From Macrostomum hystrix (Eukaryota > Platyhelminthes > Macrostomidae), in NCBI GenBank assembly GCA_950097015.1, contig CATNEN010000038.1:22568001-22632000 (forward strand): a stretch of 64,000 bases of DNA, given 5' to 3'. The stretch's first letter is position 1. Each line of letters starts with the position of its first letter. Below the pieces are notes generated by a model that had not been told where the DNA came from, made no database searches, and was given only the letters and a program-made list of their open reading frames with translations. Below are positions 35,915 to 49,204 of the stretch, piece after piece. The position numbers and the translations under genes were made by a program.

Positions 35915-37850
35915 TCAACGTCAACTGGGGAGTCATCATCAAAATGGGGATCATGGTGAACTGGGGGATAATCGTCAACTGGGGGATCATGGTAAACTGG
36001 GGGATAATTGTCAACTGGGGGATCATTGTCAACTGGGGGATCATTGTCAACTAGGGGGTAATGGTCAACTGGGGGATAATCGTCAACTGGGGTATCATGG
36101 TAAACTGGGGGATAATTGTCAACTGGGGGATCATTGTCAACTGGGGGATCATCATCAACTGGGGGATCATTGTGAACTGGGGGATAATTGTCAACTGGGG
36201 GATCATTGTCAACTGTGGGATCATTGTCAACTGGGGGATCATTGTCAACTGGGGGATCATTGTCAACTGGGGGATCATTGTCAACTGGGGGTTCATTGTC
36301 AACTGGGGGATCATTGTCAACTGGGGGGATCATTGTCAACTGGGGGATCATTGTCAACTGGGGGTTCATTGTCAACTGGGGGTTCATTGTCAACTGTGGG
36401 ATCATTGTCAACGGGCGGGATCATTGTCAACTGGGTGATCATTGTCAACTGGGGGATCGTTGTCAACGTGGTTCATTGTTAACTGGGGGATCATTGTCAA
36501 CTGGGGGATCATCATCAACTGGGGGATCATCATCAACTGGCGGATCATTGTCAACTGGGGGTTCATTGTCAACTGTGGGATCATTGTCAACGGGCGGGAT
36601 CATTGTCGACTGGGGAATCATTGTCAACTGGGGGATCATTGTCAACTGGGGGATCATTGTCAACTGGGTGATCATCATCAACTGGGGGATCATTGTCAAC
36701 TGGGGGAACATTGTCAACTGGAGGAAAATTGTTAACTGGGGATCATCATCAATGGGGAGTCATCATCAACTGGGGGATCATTGTGAACTGGGGGATCTTT
36801 GTTAACTTGGGGATCATTGTCAACTGGGGGATCATTGTCAACTGGGGGATCATTTTCAACTGGGGGATCATCATCAACTAGGGGATCATCATCAACTGGG
36901 GGATCATTGTGAACTGGGGGATCATTGTCAACTGTGGGATCATTGTCAACGGGCGGGATCATTGTCAACTGGGGGATCATTGTCAACTGGGGGATCATTG
37001 TCAACTGGGGGTTCATTGTCAACTGGGTGATCATCATCAACTGGGGGATCATTGTCAACTGTGGGATCATTGTCAACGGGCGGGATCATTGTTAACTGGG
37101 GATCATTGTCAACTGGGGGATCGTTGTCAACTGGGGTTCATTGTTAACTGGGGGATCATTGTCAACTGGGTGATCATTGTCAACTGGGGGATCATCATCA
37201 ACTGGCGGATCATTGTCAACTGGGGGTTCATTGTCAACTGTGGGATCATTGTCAACGGGCGGGATCATTGTCAACTGGGGAATCATTGTCAACTGGGGGA
37301 TCATTGTCAACTGGGGGATCATTGTCAACTGGGTGATCATCATCAACTGGGGGATCATTGTCAACTGGGGGAACATTGTCAACTGGAGGAACATTGTTAA
37401 CTGGGGATCATCATCAATGGGGAGTCATCATCAACTAGGGGATCATTGTGAACTGGTGGATCTTTGTTAACTTGGGGATCATTGTCAACTGGGGGATCAT
37501 TGTCAACTGGGGGATTATTGTCAACTGCATGGGGGATCATTTTCAACTGGGGGATCATCATCAACTGGGGGATCATCATCAACTGGGGGATCATTGTGAA
37601 CTGGGGATCTTTGTCAACTGGGGGATCATTGTCAACTGTGGGATCATTGTCAACTGGGGGATCATTGTCAACTGGGGGATCATTGTCAACTGGGGGATCA
37701 TTGTCAACTGGGGGTTCATTGTCAACTGGGGGTTCATTGTCAACTGGGGGATCATTGTCAACTGGGGGATAATTGTCAACTAGGGATCATCATCAACTAG
37801 GGGATCATCATCAACTGGGGGATCATTGTCAACTGGGGGTTCATTGAAGC
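35915..37850. repeat. 18-bp satB array in F1
   Basis: About 107 copies of the satB unit read as GGGGATCATTGTCAACTG. The plus and minus strands are open in several frames because the unit is 18 bp; none of these frames has protein-like composition. The first 590 bp are identical to 40738-41328 in F2 at the protein-translation level. Confidence 0.95.
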
Positions 37851-37918
37851 TATAAAAAGCTGTAAATTCAGCTGCTAAAAAGTATTTCTGCTCCCCGAAG
37901 GGGGGCAAAACTTGCTAG

Positions 37919-40900
37919 TCCACTATACTAAAAATGAAATGCTTGCTTGCTTGCTTGCTTGCTTGTAATTGATTTTCTCCCGAGCGGCTCTACCGATTTT
38001 CACCATTTCTTCACCAAAAGATGCCAAATATGGGGACAATTTTACACGTAATTTTATTAAGCTTAACTTTATTGCTAAAGGGATTAAATATTCGAAAAAC
38101 ATGATTTTTCAAAGGTCAAACCATCTTGGCCTATTGAGAATTTTACTCACTGCCGCTGAATTAGAATTGCATCGTCAAATTGCGCAACAACCCCTAGCTG
38201 ATTGAATTTGAAGCCTGCACTCTGGAGACAAATGGGAAATAAATGTACACAACCAACCGCGAGACTGAGTGTACTCTATTTTCTTACTTCATTGTACAAA
38301 GCCAGAACTTTGAGAATTCATTTTATAAGGCTGATTTTTGCACCCACTAACCAACAGTCGGAATAGCCGATGTGTAGGCACTAGGAATAGGTTAGGCTAG
38401 GCTAGGGTTCGATTCTGCACTGCGTCAAATCATTTAGACTAATTTTCAGCCAGTAGTGATTGAAGATTATTTTAATTTATTTTTTCATTTCGTAAATAAA
38501 ATATCATAAATCATAGCAAACCTGAATTTCAATCATGGCAAAAATAGAGCTTGAATCATGGCTAAACAAGCGTCTGAATCATGGCTAAACTGGAGTCTGA
38601 ATCATGGCTAAACCAGAGTCTGAATCATGGCTAAACCAGCGTCTGAATCATGGCTAAACCAGAGTCTGAATCATGGCTAAACCAGAGTCTGAATCATGGC
38701 TTAACCAGAGTTTGAATCATGGCTAAACCAGAGTCTGAATCATGGCTAAACCAGAGCCTGAATCATGGCTAAACCAGAGTCTGAATCATGGCTAAACCAG
38801 CGTCTGAATCATGGCTAAACCAGAGTTTGAATCATGGCTAAACCAGAGTTTGAATCATGGCTTAACCAGAGTTTGAATCATGGCTAAACCAGAGTCTGAA
38901 TCATGGCTTAACCAGAATTTAAATCATGGCTAAACCAGAGTCTGAATCATGGCTAAACCAGCGTCTGAATCATGGCTAAACCAGAGTTTGAATCATGGCT
39001 AAACCAGAGTCTGAATCATGGCTAAAATAAAGTCTGAATCATGGCTAAACCAGAGTCTGAATCATGGCTAAACTAGAGTCTGAATCATGGCTAAACCAGA
39101 GTCTGAATCATGGCTAAACTATAGTCTGAATCATGGCTAAACCAGAGTTTGAACCATGGCTAAACCAGAGTTTGAATCATGGCTAAACCAGAGTCTGAAT
39201 CATGGCAAAACCAGAGTTTCAATCATGGCTAAACAAGAGTTTCAATCATGGCTAAACCAGCGTCTGAATCATGGCTAAACCAGCGTCTGAATCATGGCTA
39301 AACCAGAGTTTGAATCATGGCTAAACCAGAGTTTCAATCATGGCTAAACCAGCGTCTGAATCATGGCTAAACCAGAGTCTGAATCATGGCTAAACCAGAG
39401 TCTGAATCATGGCTAAACCAGAGTCTGAATCATGGCTAAACCAGAGTCTGAATCATGGCTAAACCAGCGTCTGAATCATGGCTAAACCAGAGTTTGAATC
39501 ATGGCTAAACCAGAGTTTGAATCATGGCTAAACCAGAGTTTGAATCATGGCTAAACCAGAGTCTGAATCATGGCTTAACCAGAATTTAAATCATGGCTAA
39601 ACCAGAGTCTGAATCATGGCTTAACCAGAGTCTGAATCATGGCTAAACCAGAGTCTGAATCATGGCTAAACCAGAGTCTGAATCATGGCTAAACTAGAGT
39701 CTGAATCATGGCTAAACCAGCGTCTGAATCATGGCTAAACCAGAGTTTGAATCATAGCTAAACCAGAGACTAAATCATGGCTAAACCATCATCATCAGCA
39801 TGGCTAAACTAGAGTTTGAATCATGGCTAAACCAGAGTTTGAATATTGGCTACACCAGAGTTTGAATCATGGCTAAACCAGAGTCTGAATCATGGCTAAA
39901 CTAGAGTTTGAATCATGGCTAAACCATCATCATCAGCATGGCTAAACTAGAGTTTGAATCATGGCTAAACCAGAGTTTGAATATTGGCTACACCAGAGTT
40001 TGAATCATGGCTAAACCAGAGTCTGAATCATGGCTAAACCAGAGTTTGAATCATGGCTAAACCAGAGTCTGAATCATGGCTAAACCAGCGTCTGAATCAT
40101 GGCTAAAGCAGAGTTTGAATCATGGCTAAACCAGAGACTAAATCATGGCTAAACCAGCGTCTGAATCATGGCTAAACCAGCGTCTGAATCATGGCTAAAC
40201 CAGAGTTTGAATCATGGCTAAACCAGAGACTAAATCATGGCTACACCAGGCTTTGAATCATGGCTAAACCATCATCATCAGCATGGCTAAACCAGAGTTT
40301 GAATCATGGCTAAACCATCATCATCAGCATGGCTAAACTAGAGTTTGAATCATGGCTAAACCAGAGTTTGAATAATAGCTACACCAGAGTTTGAATCATG
40401 GCTAAACCAGAGTCTGAATCATGGCTAAACCATCATCATCAGCATGGCTAAACTAGCGTCTGAATCATGGCTAAACCAGAGTTTGAATCATGGCTAAACA
40501 GAGTTTGAATCATGGCTAAACCAGAGTTTGAATCATAGCCAACCAGAGTTTGAATCTTGGCTAAACCAGAGTTTCAATCATGGCTAACCCAGCGTTTGAA
40601 TCATGGCTAAACCAGAGTTTGAATCATGTCAAAACCAGCGTTTGAATCATGGCTAAACCAGAATTTGAATCATGGCTAAACCAGAGTTTGAATCATGGCT
40701 AAACCAGAGTTTGAATCATAGCCAACCAGAGTCTGAATCATGGCAAAACGAGAGTTTGAATCATAGCCCACCAGGGTTTAAAACATGGCGAAACCTGAGT
40801 TTGAATCTTGGCTAACCCAGCGTTTGAAAAATCAACGTCAACTGGGGAGTCATCATCAAAATGGGGATCATGGTGAACTGGGGGATAATCGTCAACTGGG

Positions 40901-42636
40901 GGATCATGGTAAACTGGGGGATAATTGTCAACTGGGGGATCATTGTCAACTGGGGGATCATTGTCAACTAGGGGGTAATGGTCAACTGGGGGATAATCGT
41001 CAACTGGGGTATCATGGTAAACTGGGGGATAATTGTCAACTGGGGGATCATTGTCAACTGGGGGATCATCATCAACTGGGGGATCATTGTGAACTGGGGG
41101 ATAATTGTCAACTGGGGGATCATTGTCAACTGTGGGATCATTGTCAACTGGGGGATCATTGTCAACTGGGGGATCATTGTCAACTGGGGGATCATTGTCA
41201 ACTGGGGGTTCATTGTCAACTGGGGGATCATTGTCAACTGGGGGGATCATTGTCAACTGGGGGATCATTGTCAACTGGGGGTTCATTGTCAACTGGGGGT
41301 TCATTGTCAACTGTGGGATCATTGTCAACGGGCGGGATCATTGTCAACTGGGTGATCATTGTCAACTGGGGGATCGTTGTCAACGTGGTTCATTGTTAAC
41401 TGGGGGATCATTGTCAACTGGGGGATCATCATCAACTGGGGGATCATCATCAACTGGCGGATCATTGTCAACTGGGGGTTCATTGTCAACTGTGGGATCA
41501 TTGTCAACGGGCGGGATCATTGTCGACTGGGGAATCATTGTCAACTGGGGGATCATTGTCAACTGGGGGATCATTGTCAACTGGGTGATCATCATCAACT
41601 GGGGGATCATTGTCAACTGGGGGAACATTGTCAACTGGAGGAAAATTGTTAACTGGGGATCATCATCAATGGGGAGTCATCATCAACTGGGGGATCATTG
41701 TGAACTGGGGGATCTTTGTTAACTTGGGGATCATTGTCAACTGGGGGATCATTGTCAACTGGGGGATCATTTTCAACTGGGGGATCATCATCAACTGGCG
41801 GATCATTGTCAACTGGGGGTTCATTGTCAACTGTGGGATCATTGTCAACGGGCGGGATCATTGTCAACTGGGGAATCATTGTCAACTGGGGGATCATTGT
41901 CAACTGGGGGATCATTGTCAACTGGGTGATCATCATCAACTGGGGGATCATTGTCAACTGGGGGAACATTGTCAACTGGAGGAACATTGTTAACTGGGGA
42001 TCATCATCAATGGGGAGTCATCATCAACTAGGGGATCATTGTGAACTGGTGGATCTTTGTTAACTTGGGGATCATTGTCAACTGGGGGATCATTGTCAAC
42101 TGGGGGATTATTGTCAACTGCATGGGGGATCATTTTCAACTGGGGGATCATCATCAACTGGGGGATCATCATCAACTGGGGGATCATTGTGAACTGGGGA
42201 TCTTTGTCAACTGGGGGATCATTGTCAACTGTGGGATCATTGTCAACTGGGGGATCATTGTCAACTGGGGGATCATTGTCAACTGGGGGATCATTGTCAA
42301 CTGGGGGTTCATTGTCAACTGGGGGTTCATTGTCAACTGGGGGATCATTGTCAACTGGGGGATAATTGTCAACTAGGGATCATCATCAACTAGGGGATCA
42401 TCATCAACTGGGGGATCATTGTCAACTGGGGGTTCATTGTCAACTGGGGGTTCATTGTCAACTGGGGGATCATTGTCAACTGGGGGATAATTGTCAACTA
42501 GGGATCATCATCAACTAGGGGATCATCATCAACTGGGGGATCATTGTCAACTGGGGGTTCATTGAAGCTATAAAAAGCTGTAAATTCAGCTGCTAAAAAG
42601 TATTTCTGCTCCCCGAAGGGGGGCAAAACTTGCTAG
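37919..42636 (+). mobile_element. Helitron-type element F2, 4.7 kb, tandem with F1
   Basis: It begins TCCACTATAC immediately after the CTAG of F1, with no spacer or target-site base between. The order is the same: (CTTG)n and unique body to about 38515, 23-bp array to about 40825, 18-bp array to about 42565, then a hairpin (42607-42625) and CTAG (42633-42636). The body differs from F1 at several sites (for example CTCTACCGATT versus CTCAACCGATT) but matches F3. The array region is a near copy of F1's, with one internal length difference of a few hundred bases. Confidence 0.88.
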
Positions 42637-45600
42637 TCCACTATACTAAAAATGAAATGCTTGCTTGCTTGCTTGCTTGCTTGTAATTGATTTTCTCCCG
42701 AGCGGCTCTACCGATTTTCACCATTTCTTCACCAAAAGATGCCAAATATGGGGACAATTTTACACGTAATTTTATTAAGCTTAACTTTATTGCTAAAGGG
42801 ATTAAATATTCGAAAAACATGATTTTTCAAAGGTCAAACCATCTTGGCCTATTGAGAATTTTACTCACTGCCGCTGAATTAGAATTGCATCGTCAAATTG
42901 CGCAACAACCCCTAGCTGATTGAATTTGAAGCCTGCACTCTGGAGACAAATGGGAAATAAATGTACACAACCAACCGCGAGACTGAGTGTACTCTATTTT
43001 CTTACTTCATTGTACAAAGCCAGAACTTTGAGAATTCATTTTATAAGGCTGATTTTTGCACCCACTAACCAACAGTCGGAATAGCCGATGTGTAGGCACT
43101 AGGAATAGGTTAGGCTAGGCTAGGGTTCGATTCTGCACTGCGTCAAATCATTTAGACTAATTTTCAGCCAGTAGTGATTGAAGATTATTTTAATTTATTT
43201 TTTCATTTCGTAAATAAAATATCATAAATCATAGCAAACCTGAATTTCAATCATGGCAAAAATAGAGCTTGAATCATGGCTAAACAAGCGTCTGAATCAT
43301 GGCTAAACTGGAGTCTGAATCATGGCTAAACCAGAGTCTGAATCATGGCTAAACCAGCGTCTGAATCATGGCTAAACCAGAGTCTGAATCATGGCTAAAC
43401 CAGAGTCTGAATCATGGCTTAACCAGAGTTTGAATCATGGCTAAACCAGAGTCTGAATCATGGCTAAACCAGAGCCTGAATCATGGCTAAACCAGAGTCT
43501 GAATCATGGCTAAACCAGCGTCTGAATCATGGCTAAACCAGAGTTTGAATCATGGCTAAACCAGAGTTTGAATCATGGCTTAACCAGAGTTTGAATCATG
43601 GCTAAACCAGAGTCTGAATCATGGCTTAACCAGAATTTAAATCATGGCTAAACCAGAGTCTGAATCATGGCTAAACCAGCGTCTGAATCATGGCTAAACC
43701 AGAGTTTGAATCATGGCTAAACCAGAGTTTGAATCATGGCTTAACCAGAGTTTGAATCATGGCTAAACCAGAGTCTGAATCATGGCTTAACCAGAATTTA
43801 AATCATGGCTAAACCAGAGTCTGAATCATGGCTAAACCAGAGTCTGAATCATGGCTAAACCAGAGTCTGAATCATGGCTAAACCAGAGTCTGAATCATGG
43901 CTAAACCAGAGTCTGAATCATGGCTAAACCAGAGTCTGAATCATGGCTAAACCAGAGTTTGAATCATGGCTAAACCAGAGTTTGAATCATGGCTTAACCA
44001 GAGTTTGAATCATGGCTAAACCAGAGTCTGAATCATGGCTTAACCAGAATTTAAATCATGGCTAAACCAGAGTCTGAATCATGGCTAAACCAGAGTCTGA
44101 ATCATGGCTAAACCAGAGTCTGAATCATGGCAAAACTGGAGTCTGAATCATGGCTAAACCATAGTCTGAAGCATGGCTAAAATAGAGTCTGAATCATGGC
44201 TAAACCAGCGTCTGAATCATGGCTAAACTAGAGTCTGAATCATGGCTAAACCAGAGTCTGAATCATGGCTAAACTAGAGTCTGAATCATGGCTAAACCAG
44301 CGTCTGAATCATGGCTAAACCAGAGTTTGAATCATGGCTAAACCAGAGTTTCAATCATGGCTAAACCAGCGTCTGAATCATGGCTAAACCAGCGTCTGAA
44401 TCATGGCTAAACCAGAGCCTGAATCATGGCTAAACCAGAGTCTGAATCATGGCTAAACCAGCGTCTGAATCATGGCTAAACCAGAGTTTGAATCATGGCT
44501 AAACCAGAGTTTGAATCATGGCTTAACCAGAGTTTGAATCATGGCTAAACCAGAGTCTGAATCATGGCTTAACCAGAATTTAAATCATGGCTAAACCAGA
44601 GTCTGAATCATGGCTAAACCAGCGTCTGAATCATGGCTAAACCAGAGTTTGAATCATGGCTAAACCAGAGTTTGAATCATGGCTTAACCAGAGTTTGAAT
44701 CATGGCTAAACCAGAGTCTGAATCATGGCTTAACCAGAATTTAAATCATGGCTAAACCAGAGTCTGAATCATGGCTTAACCAGAGTCTGAATCATGGCTA
44801 AACCAGAGTCTGAATCATGGCTAAACCAGAGTCTGAATCATGGCTAAACTAGAGTCTGAATCATGGCTAAACCAGAGTCTGAATCATGGCTAAACCAGAG
44901 TTTGAATCATGGCTAAACCAGAGTTTGAATCATGGCTTAACCAGAGTTTGAATCATGGCTAAACCAGAGTCTGAATCATGGCTTAACCAGAATTTAAATC
45001 ATGGCTAAACCAGAGTCTGAATCATGGCTAAACCAGAGTCTGAATCATGGCTAAACCAGAGTCTGAATCATGGCAAAACTGGAGTCTGAATCATGGCTAA
45101 ACCATAGTCTGAAGCATGGCTAAAATAGAGTCTGAATCATGGCTAAACCATCATCATCAGCATGGCTAAACCAGAGTTTGAATCATGGCTAAACCAGAGT
45201 TTGAATCATGGCTTAACCAGAGTTTGAATCATGGCTAAACCAGAGTCTGAATCATGGCTTAACCAGAATTTAAATCATGGCTAAACCAGAGTCTGAATCA
45301 TGGCTAAACCAGCGTCTGAATCATGGCTAAACCAGAGTTTGAATCATGGCTAAACCAGAGTTTGAATCATGGCTTAACCAGAGTTTGAATCATGGCTAAA
45401 CCAGAGTCTGAATCATGGCTTAACCAGAATTTAAATCATGGCTAAACCAGAGTCTGAATCATGGCTTAACCAGAGTCTGAATCATGGCTAAACCAGAGTC
45501 TGAATCATGGCTAAACCAGAGTCTGAATCATGGCTAAACTAGAGTCTGAATCATGGCTAAACCAGAGTCTGAATCATGGCTAAACCAGAGTTTGAATCAT

Positions 45601-48600
45601 GGCTAAACCAGAGTTTGAATCATGGCTTAACCAGAGTTTGAATCATGGCTAAACCAGAGTCTGAATCATGGCTTAACCAGAATTTAAATCATGGCTAAAC
45701 CAGAGTCTGAATCATGGCTAAACCAGAGTCTGAATCATGGCTAAACCAGAGTCTGAATCATGGCAAAACTGGAGTCTGAATCATGGCTAAACCATAGTCT
45801 GAAGCATGGCTAAAATAGAGTCTGAATCATGGCTAAACCATCATCATCAGCATGGCTAAACTAGAGTTTGATTCATGGCTAAACCAGAGTTTGAATATTG
45901 GCTACACCAGAGTTTCAATCATGGCTAAACCAGAGTCTGAATCATGGCTAAACCAGAGTTTGAATCATGGCTAAACCAGAGTCTGAATCATGGCTAAACC
46001 AGCGTCTGAATCATGGCTAAAGCAGAGTTTGAATCATGGCTAAACCAGAGACTAAATCATGGCTAAACCAGCGTCTGAATCATGGCTAAACCAGCGTCTG
46101 AATCATGGCTAAACCAGAGTTTGAATCATGGCTAAACCAGAGACTAAATCATGGCTACACCAGGCTTTGAATCATGGCTAAACCATCATCATCAGCATGG
46201 CTAAACCAGAGTTTGAATCATGGCTAAACCATCATCATCAGCATGGCTAAACTAGAGTTTGAATCATGGCTAAACCAGAGTTTGAATAATAGCTACACCA
46301 GAGTTTGAATCATGGCTAAACCAGAGTCTGAATCATGGCTAAACCATCATCATCAGCATGGCTAAACTAGCGTCTGAATCATGGCTAAACCAGAGTTTGA
46401 ATCATGGCTAAAACAGAGTTTGAATCATGGCTAAACCAGAGTTTGAATCATAGCCAACCAGAGTTTGAATCTTGGCTAAACCAGAGTTTCAATCATGGCT
46501 AACCCAGCGTTTGAATCATGGCTAAACCAGAGTTTGAATCATGTCAAAACCAGCGTTTGAATCATGGCTAAACCAGAATTTGAATCATGGCTAAACCAGA
46601 GTTTGAATCATGGCTAAACCAGAGTTTGAATCATAGCCAACCAGAGTCTGAATCATGGCAAAACGAGAGTTTGAATCATAGCCCACCAGGGTTTAAAACA
46701 TGGCGAAACCTGAGTTTGAATCTTGGCTAACCCAGCGTTTGAAAAATCAACGTCAACTGGGGAGTCATCATCAAAATGGGGATCATGGTGAACTGGGGGA
46801 TAATCGTCAACTGGGGGATCATGGTAAACTGGGGGATAATTGTCAACTGGGGGATCATTGTCAACTGGGGGATCATTGTCAACTAGGGGGTAATGGTCAA
46901 CTGGGGGATAATCGTCAACTGGGGTATCATGGTAAACTGGGGGATAATTGTCAACTGGGGGATCATTGTCAACTGGGGGATCATCATCAACTGGGGGATC
47001 ATTGTGAACTGGGGGATAATTGTCAACTGGGGGATCATTGTCAACTGAATCATTTGAATCATAGCCAACCAGAGTTTGAATCTTGGCTAAACCAGAGTTT
47101 CAATCATGGCTAACCCAGCGTTTGAATCATGGCTAAACCAGAGTCTGAATCATGGCTAAACCAGCGTCTGAATCATGGCTAAACCAGAGTTTGAATCATG
47201 GCTAAACCAGAGTTTCAATCATGGCTAAACCAGCGTCTGAATCATGGCTAAACCAGCGTCTGAATCATGGCTAAACCAGCGTCTGAATCATGGCTAAACC
47301 ATAGTCTGAATCATGGCTAAACTAGAGTCTGAATCATGGCTAAACCAGAGTCTGAATCATGGCTAAACTAGAGTCTGAATCATGGCTAAACCAGAGTCTG
47401 AATCATGGCTAAACTAGAGTCTGAATCATGGCTAAACCAGAGTCTGAATCATGGCTAAACTAGAGTCTGAATCATGGCTAAACTAGAGTCTGAATCATGG
47501 CTAAACCAGAATTTAAATCATGGCTAAACCAGAGTCTGAATCATGGCTTAACCAGAGTCTGAATCATGGCTAAACTAGAGTCTGAATCATGGCAAACTGG
47601 AGTCTGAATCATGGCTAAACCATAGTCTGAATCATGGCTAAACCAGAGTCTGAATCATGGCTAAACCAGAGTCTGAATCATGGCTTAACCAGAGTTTGAA
47701 TCATGGCTAAACCAGAGTCTGAATCATGGCTAAACCAGAGTTTGAATCATGGCTAACCCAGCGTTTGAATCATTGCTAAACCAGAACTGGTGGATAATCG
47801 TCAACTGGGGGATCATGGTAAACTGGGGGATAATTGTCAACTGGGGGATCATTGTCAACTGGAGGATCATTGGCAACTGGGGGATAATTGTCAACTGGGG
47901 GATAATTGTCACGGGGAAACATCACCAAATGCGGGATCATAATCAACTAGGGGATCATTGTCAACTAGGGGATCATGTTCAACTGGGGGAACATTGTCAA
48001 CTGGGATCACCATCAATGGGGGATCATAGTCAACTGAGAGATAATTGTCGACTGGGGGATAATCGTCAACTGGGGGATCATGGTCAACTGGAGGATCATT
48101 GTCAACGGGGGGATAGTTGTCAACTGGGGGATAATTGTCAACTGGGGGATCATTGTCAACTGGGAGATCATTGTCAATGTCAACTGGGGGATCATTTTCA
48201 ACTGGGGATCATTGTCAACTGGGGGTTTATCATCACCCGGAGGATCATTGTGAACTGGGGGGATCATTGTCAACTTGTTGATCATCATCAACTGGGGGAT
48301 CATTGTCAACTGTGGGAACATTGTCAACTGGGGGAACGTTGTCAACTGGAGATTATCATCAATGGGGAGTCATCATTAACTGGGGGATCATTGTCAACTG
48401 CGTGATCATCATCAATTGGGGGATTATTGTCAACTCGGGGATCATTGTCAGCTGTGGGAACATTGTCAACTGGGGATCATCATCAATGGGGAGTCATCAT
48501 TAACTGGGGGATCATTGTCAACTGCGTGATCATCATCAATTGAGGGATTATTGTCAACTGGGGGATCATAATCAACTGCGTGATCATCATCAATTGAGGG

Positions 48601-48859
48601 ATTATTGTCAACTGGGGGATCATAATCAACTGCGTGATCATCATCAATTGGGGGATTATTGTCAACGGGGGGATCATTGTCAACTGGGGGATCATTGTCA
48701 ACTGGGGGATTATTGTCAACTGGGGGATCTTTATCAACTGGGGGATCATTGTCAACTGATCATTGTAGCGTAAAAAGGCTGAAAATGCAGCTGCTAAAAA
48801 GTGTATACTGGACGAAATCAAAATATTTCTGCTCCCCGAAGGGGGGCAAAACTTGCTAG
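42637..48859 (+). mobile_element. Helitron-type element F3, 6.2 kb, tandem with F2
   Basis: It begins TCCACTATAC directly after the CTAG of F2. The body up to about 43235 appears identical to that of F2. It contains two array cycles instead of one: 23-bp (43235-46745), 18-bp (46750-47045), 23-bp again (47050-47785) and 18-bp again (47785-48760). The tail has the hairpin at 48830-48848 and CTAG at 48856-48859, followed by T. The tail differs from those of F1 and F2 and keeps a longer GTGTATACTGGACGAAATC stretch, closer to the R tails. Confidence 0.87.
43235..48760. repeat. Interleaved 23-bp and 18-bp arrays in F3
   Basis: Satellites satA and satB alternate twice. Within 43900-45830, blocks of about 650 bp with the marker GGCAAAACTGGAGTCTGAAT and GTCTGAAGCATGGC recur near 44130, 45070 and 45760. 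The abrupt satB-to-satA switch at 47047 suggests an unequal exchange or deletion joining two elements. Confidence 0.9.
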
Positions 48860-49200
48860 TTCGCTACTAAACATGCTAAGGTGAAAAGAATTTTCGTTTA
48901 AGAGATGGCTGCATGGCGAGTATATTTATAGCCGAAAACAAACAACGCGAGAGATAGAGGGGCCTAGGGAGGTGTGAAAAGGTGGCGTGACTTCGCAACC
49001 CCGCTCTTAGCCAGCCGGCTGGCTGATTGCACCCACAGCAACTCAACTAGACTGAGGCGGAGGCGTTGTTAGTGCAGCTGCACCAGTCGCGTTTTGTCCG
49101 GCCGCCACAAGACTATCTTTATTTGAAGTTTCATTTCAGAAGTGACCGTACGCGAATGTCATTTGTTACTGTACTGAGTGTCATTACCATTACTGTCATT
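48860..49200. other. Spacer, no gene seen
   Basis: Unique sequence flanking F3. It has moderate GC content and contains CCAGCCGGCTGGCTG, a partly palindromic stretch near 49012. No coding frame, RNA or promoter is recognised. Confidence 0.4.
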
Positions 49201-49204
49201 TTTA

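Larger units (their letters stand above)
33333..37918 (+). mobile_element. Helitron-type element F1, non-autonomous, 4.6 kb
   Basis: It starts TCCACTATACTAAAAATGAA after an A (33332), then a (CTTG)n tract and about 600 bp of unique body that includes a tRNA-like box B stretch, GGGTTCGATTCTGC, near 33830. A 23-bp array (33950-35905) and an 18-bp array (35915-37850) follow. The tail has the 19-nt hairpin TGCTCCCCGAAGGGGGGCA (37889-37907), then AAACTTG and the terminal CTAG (37915-37918). This matches canonical Helitron ends: 5' TC, hairpin about 11 nt from the 3' end, 3' CTRR. A 78-codon open frame at 33391-33627 is shared by all F copies but has no known domain. Confidence 0.88.

Noticed and set aside
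35821-37783. Pro/Val/Asp/Asn-repeat and Ile/Val/Asn/Trp/Gly-repeat frames
   Set aside because: Readings of the 18-bp satB array in different frames and strands.
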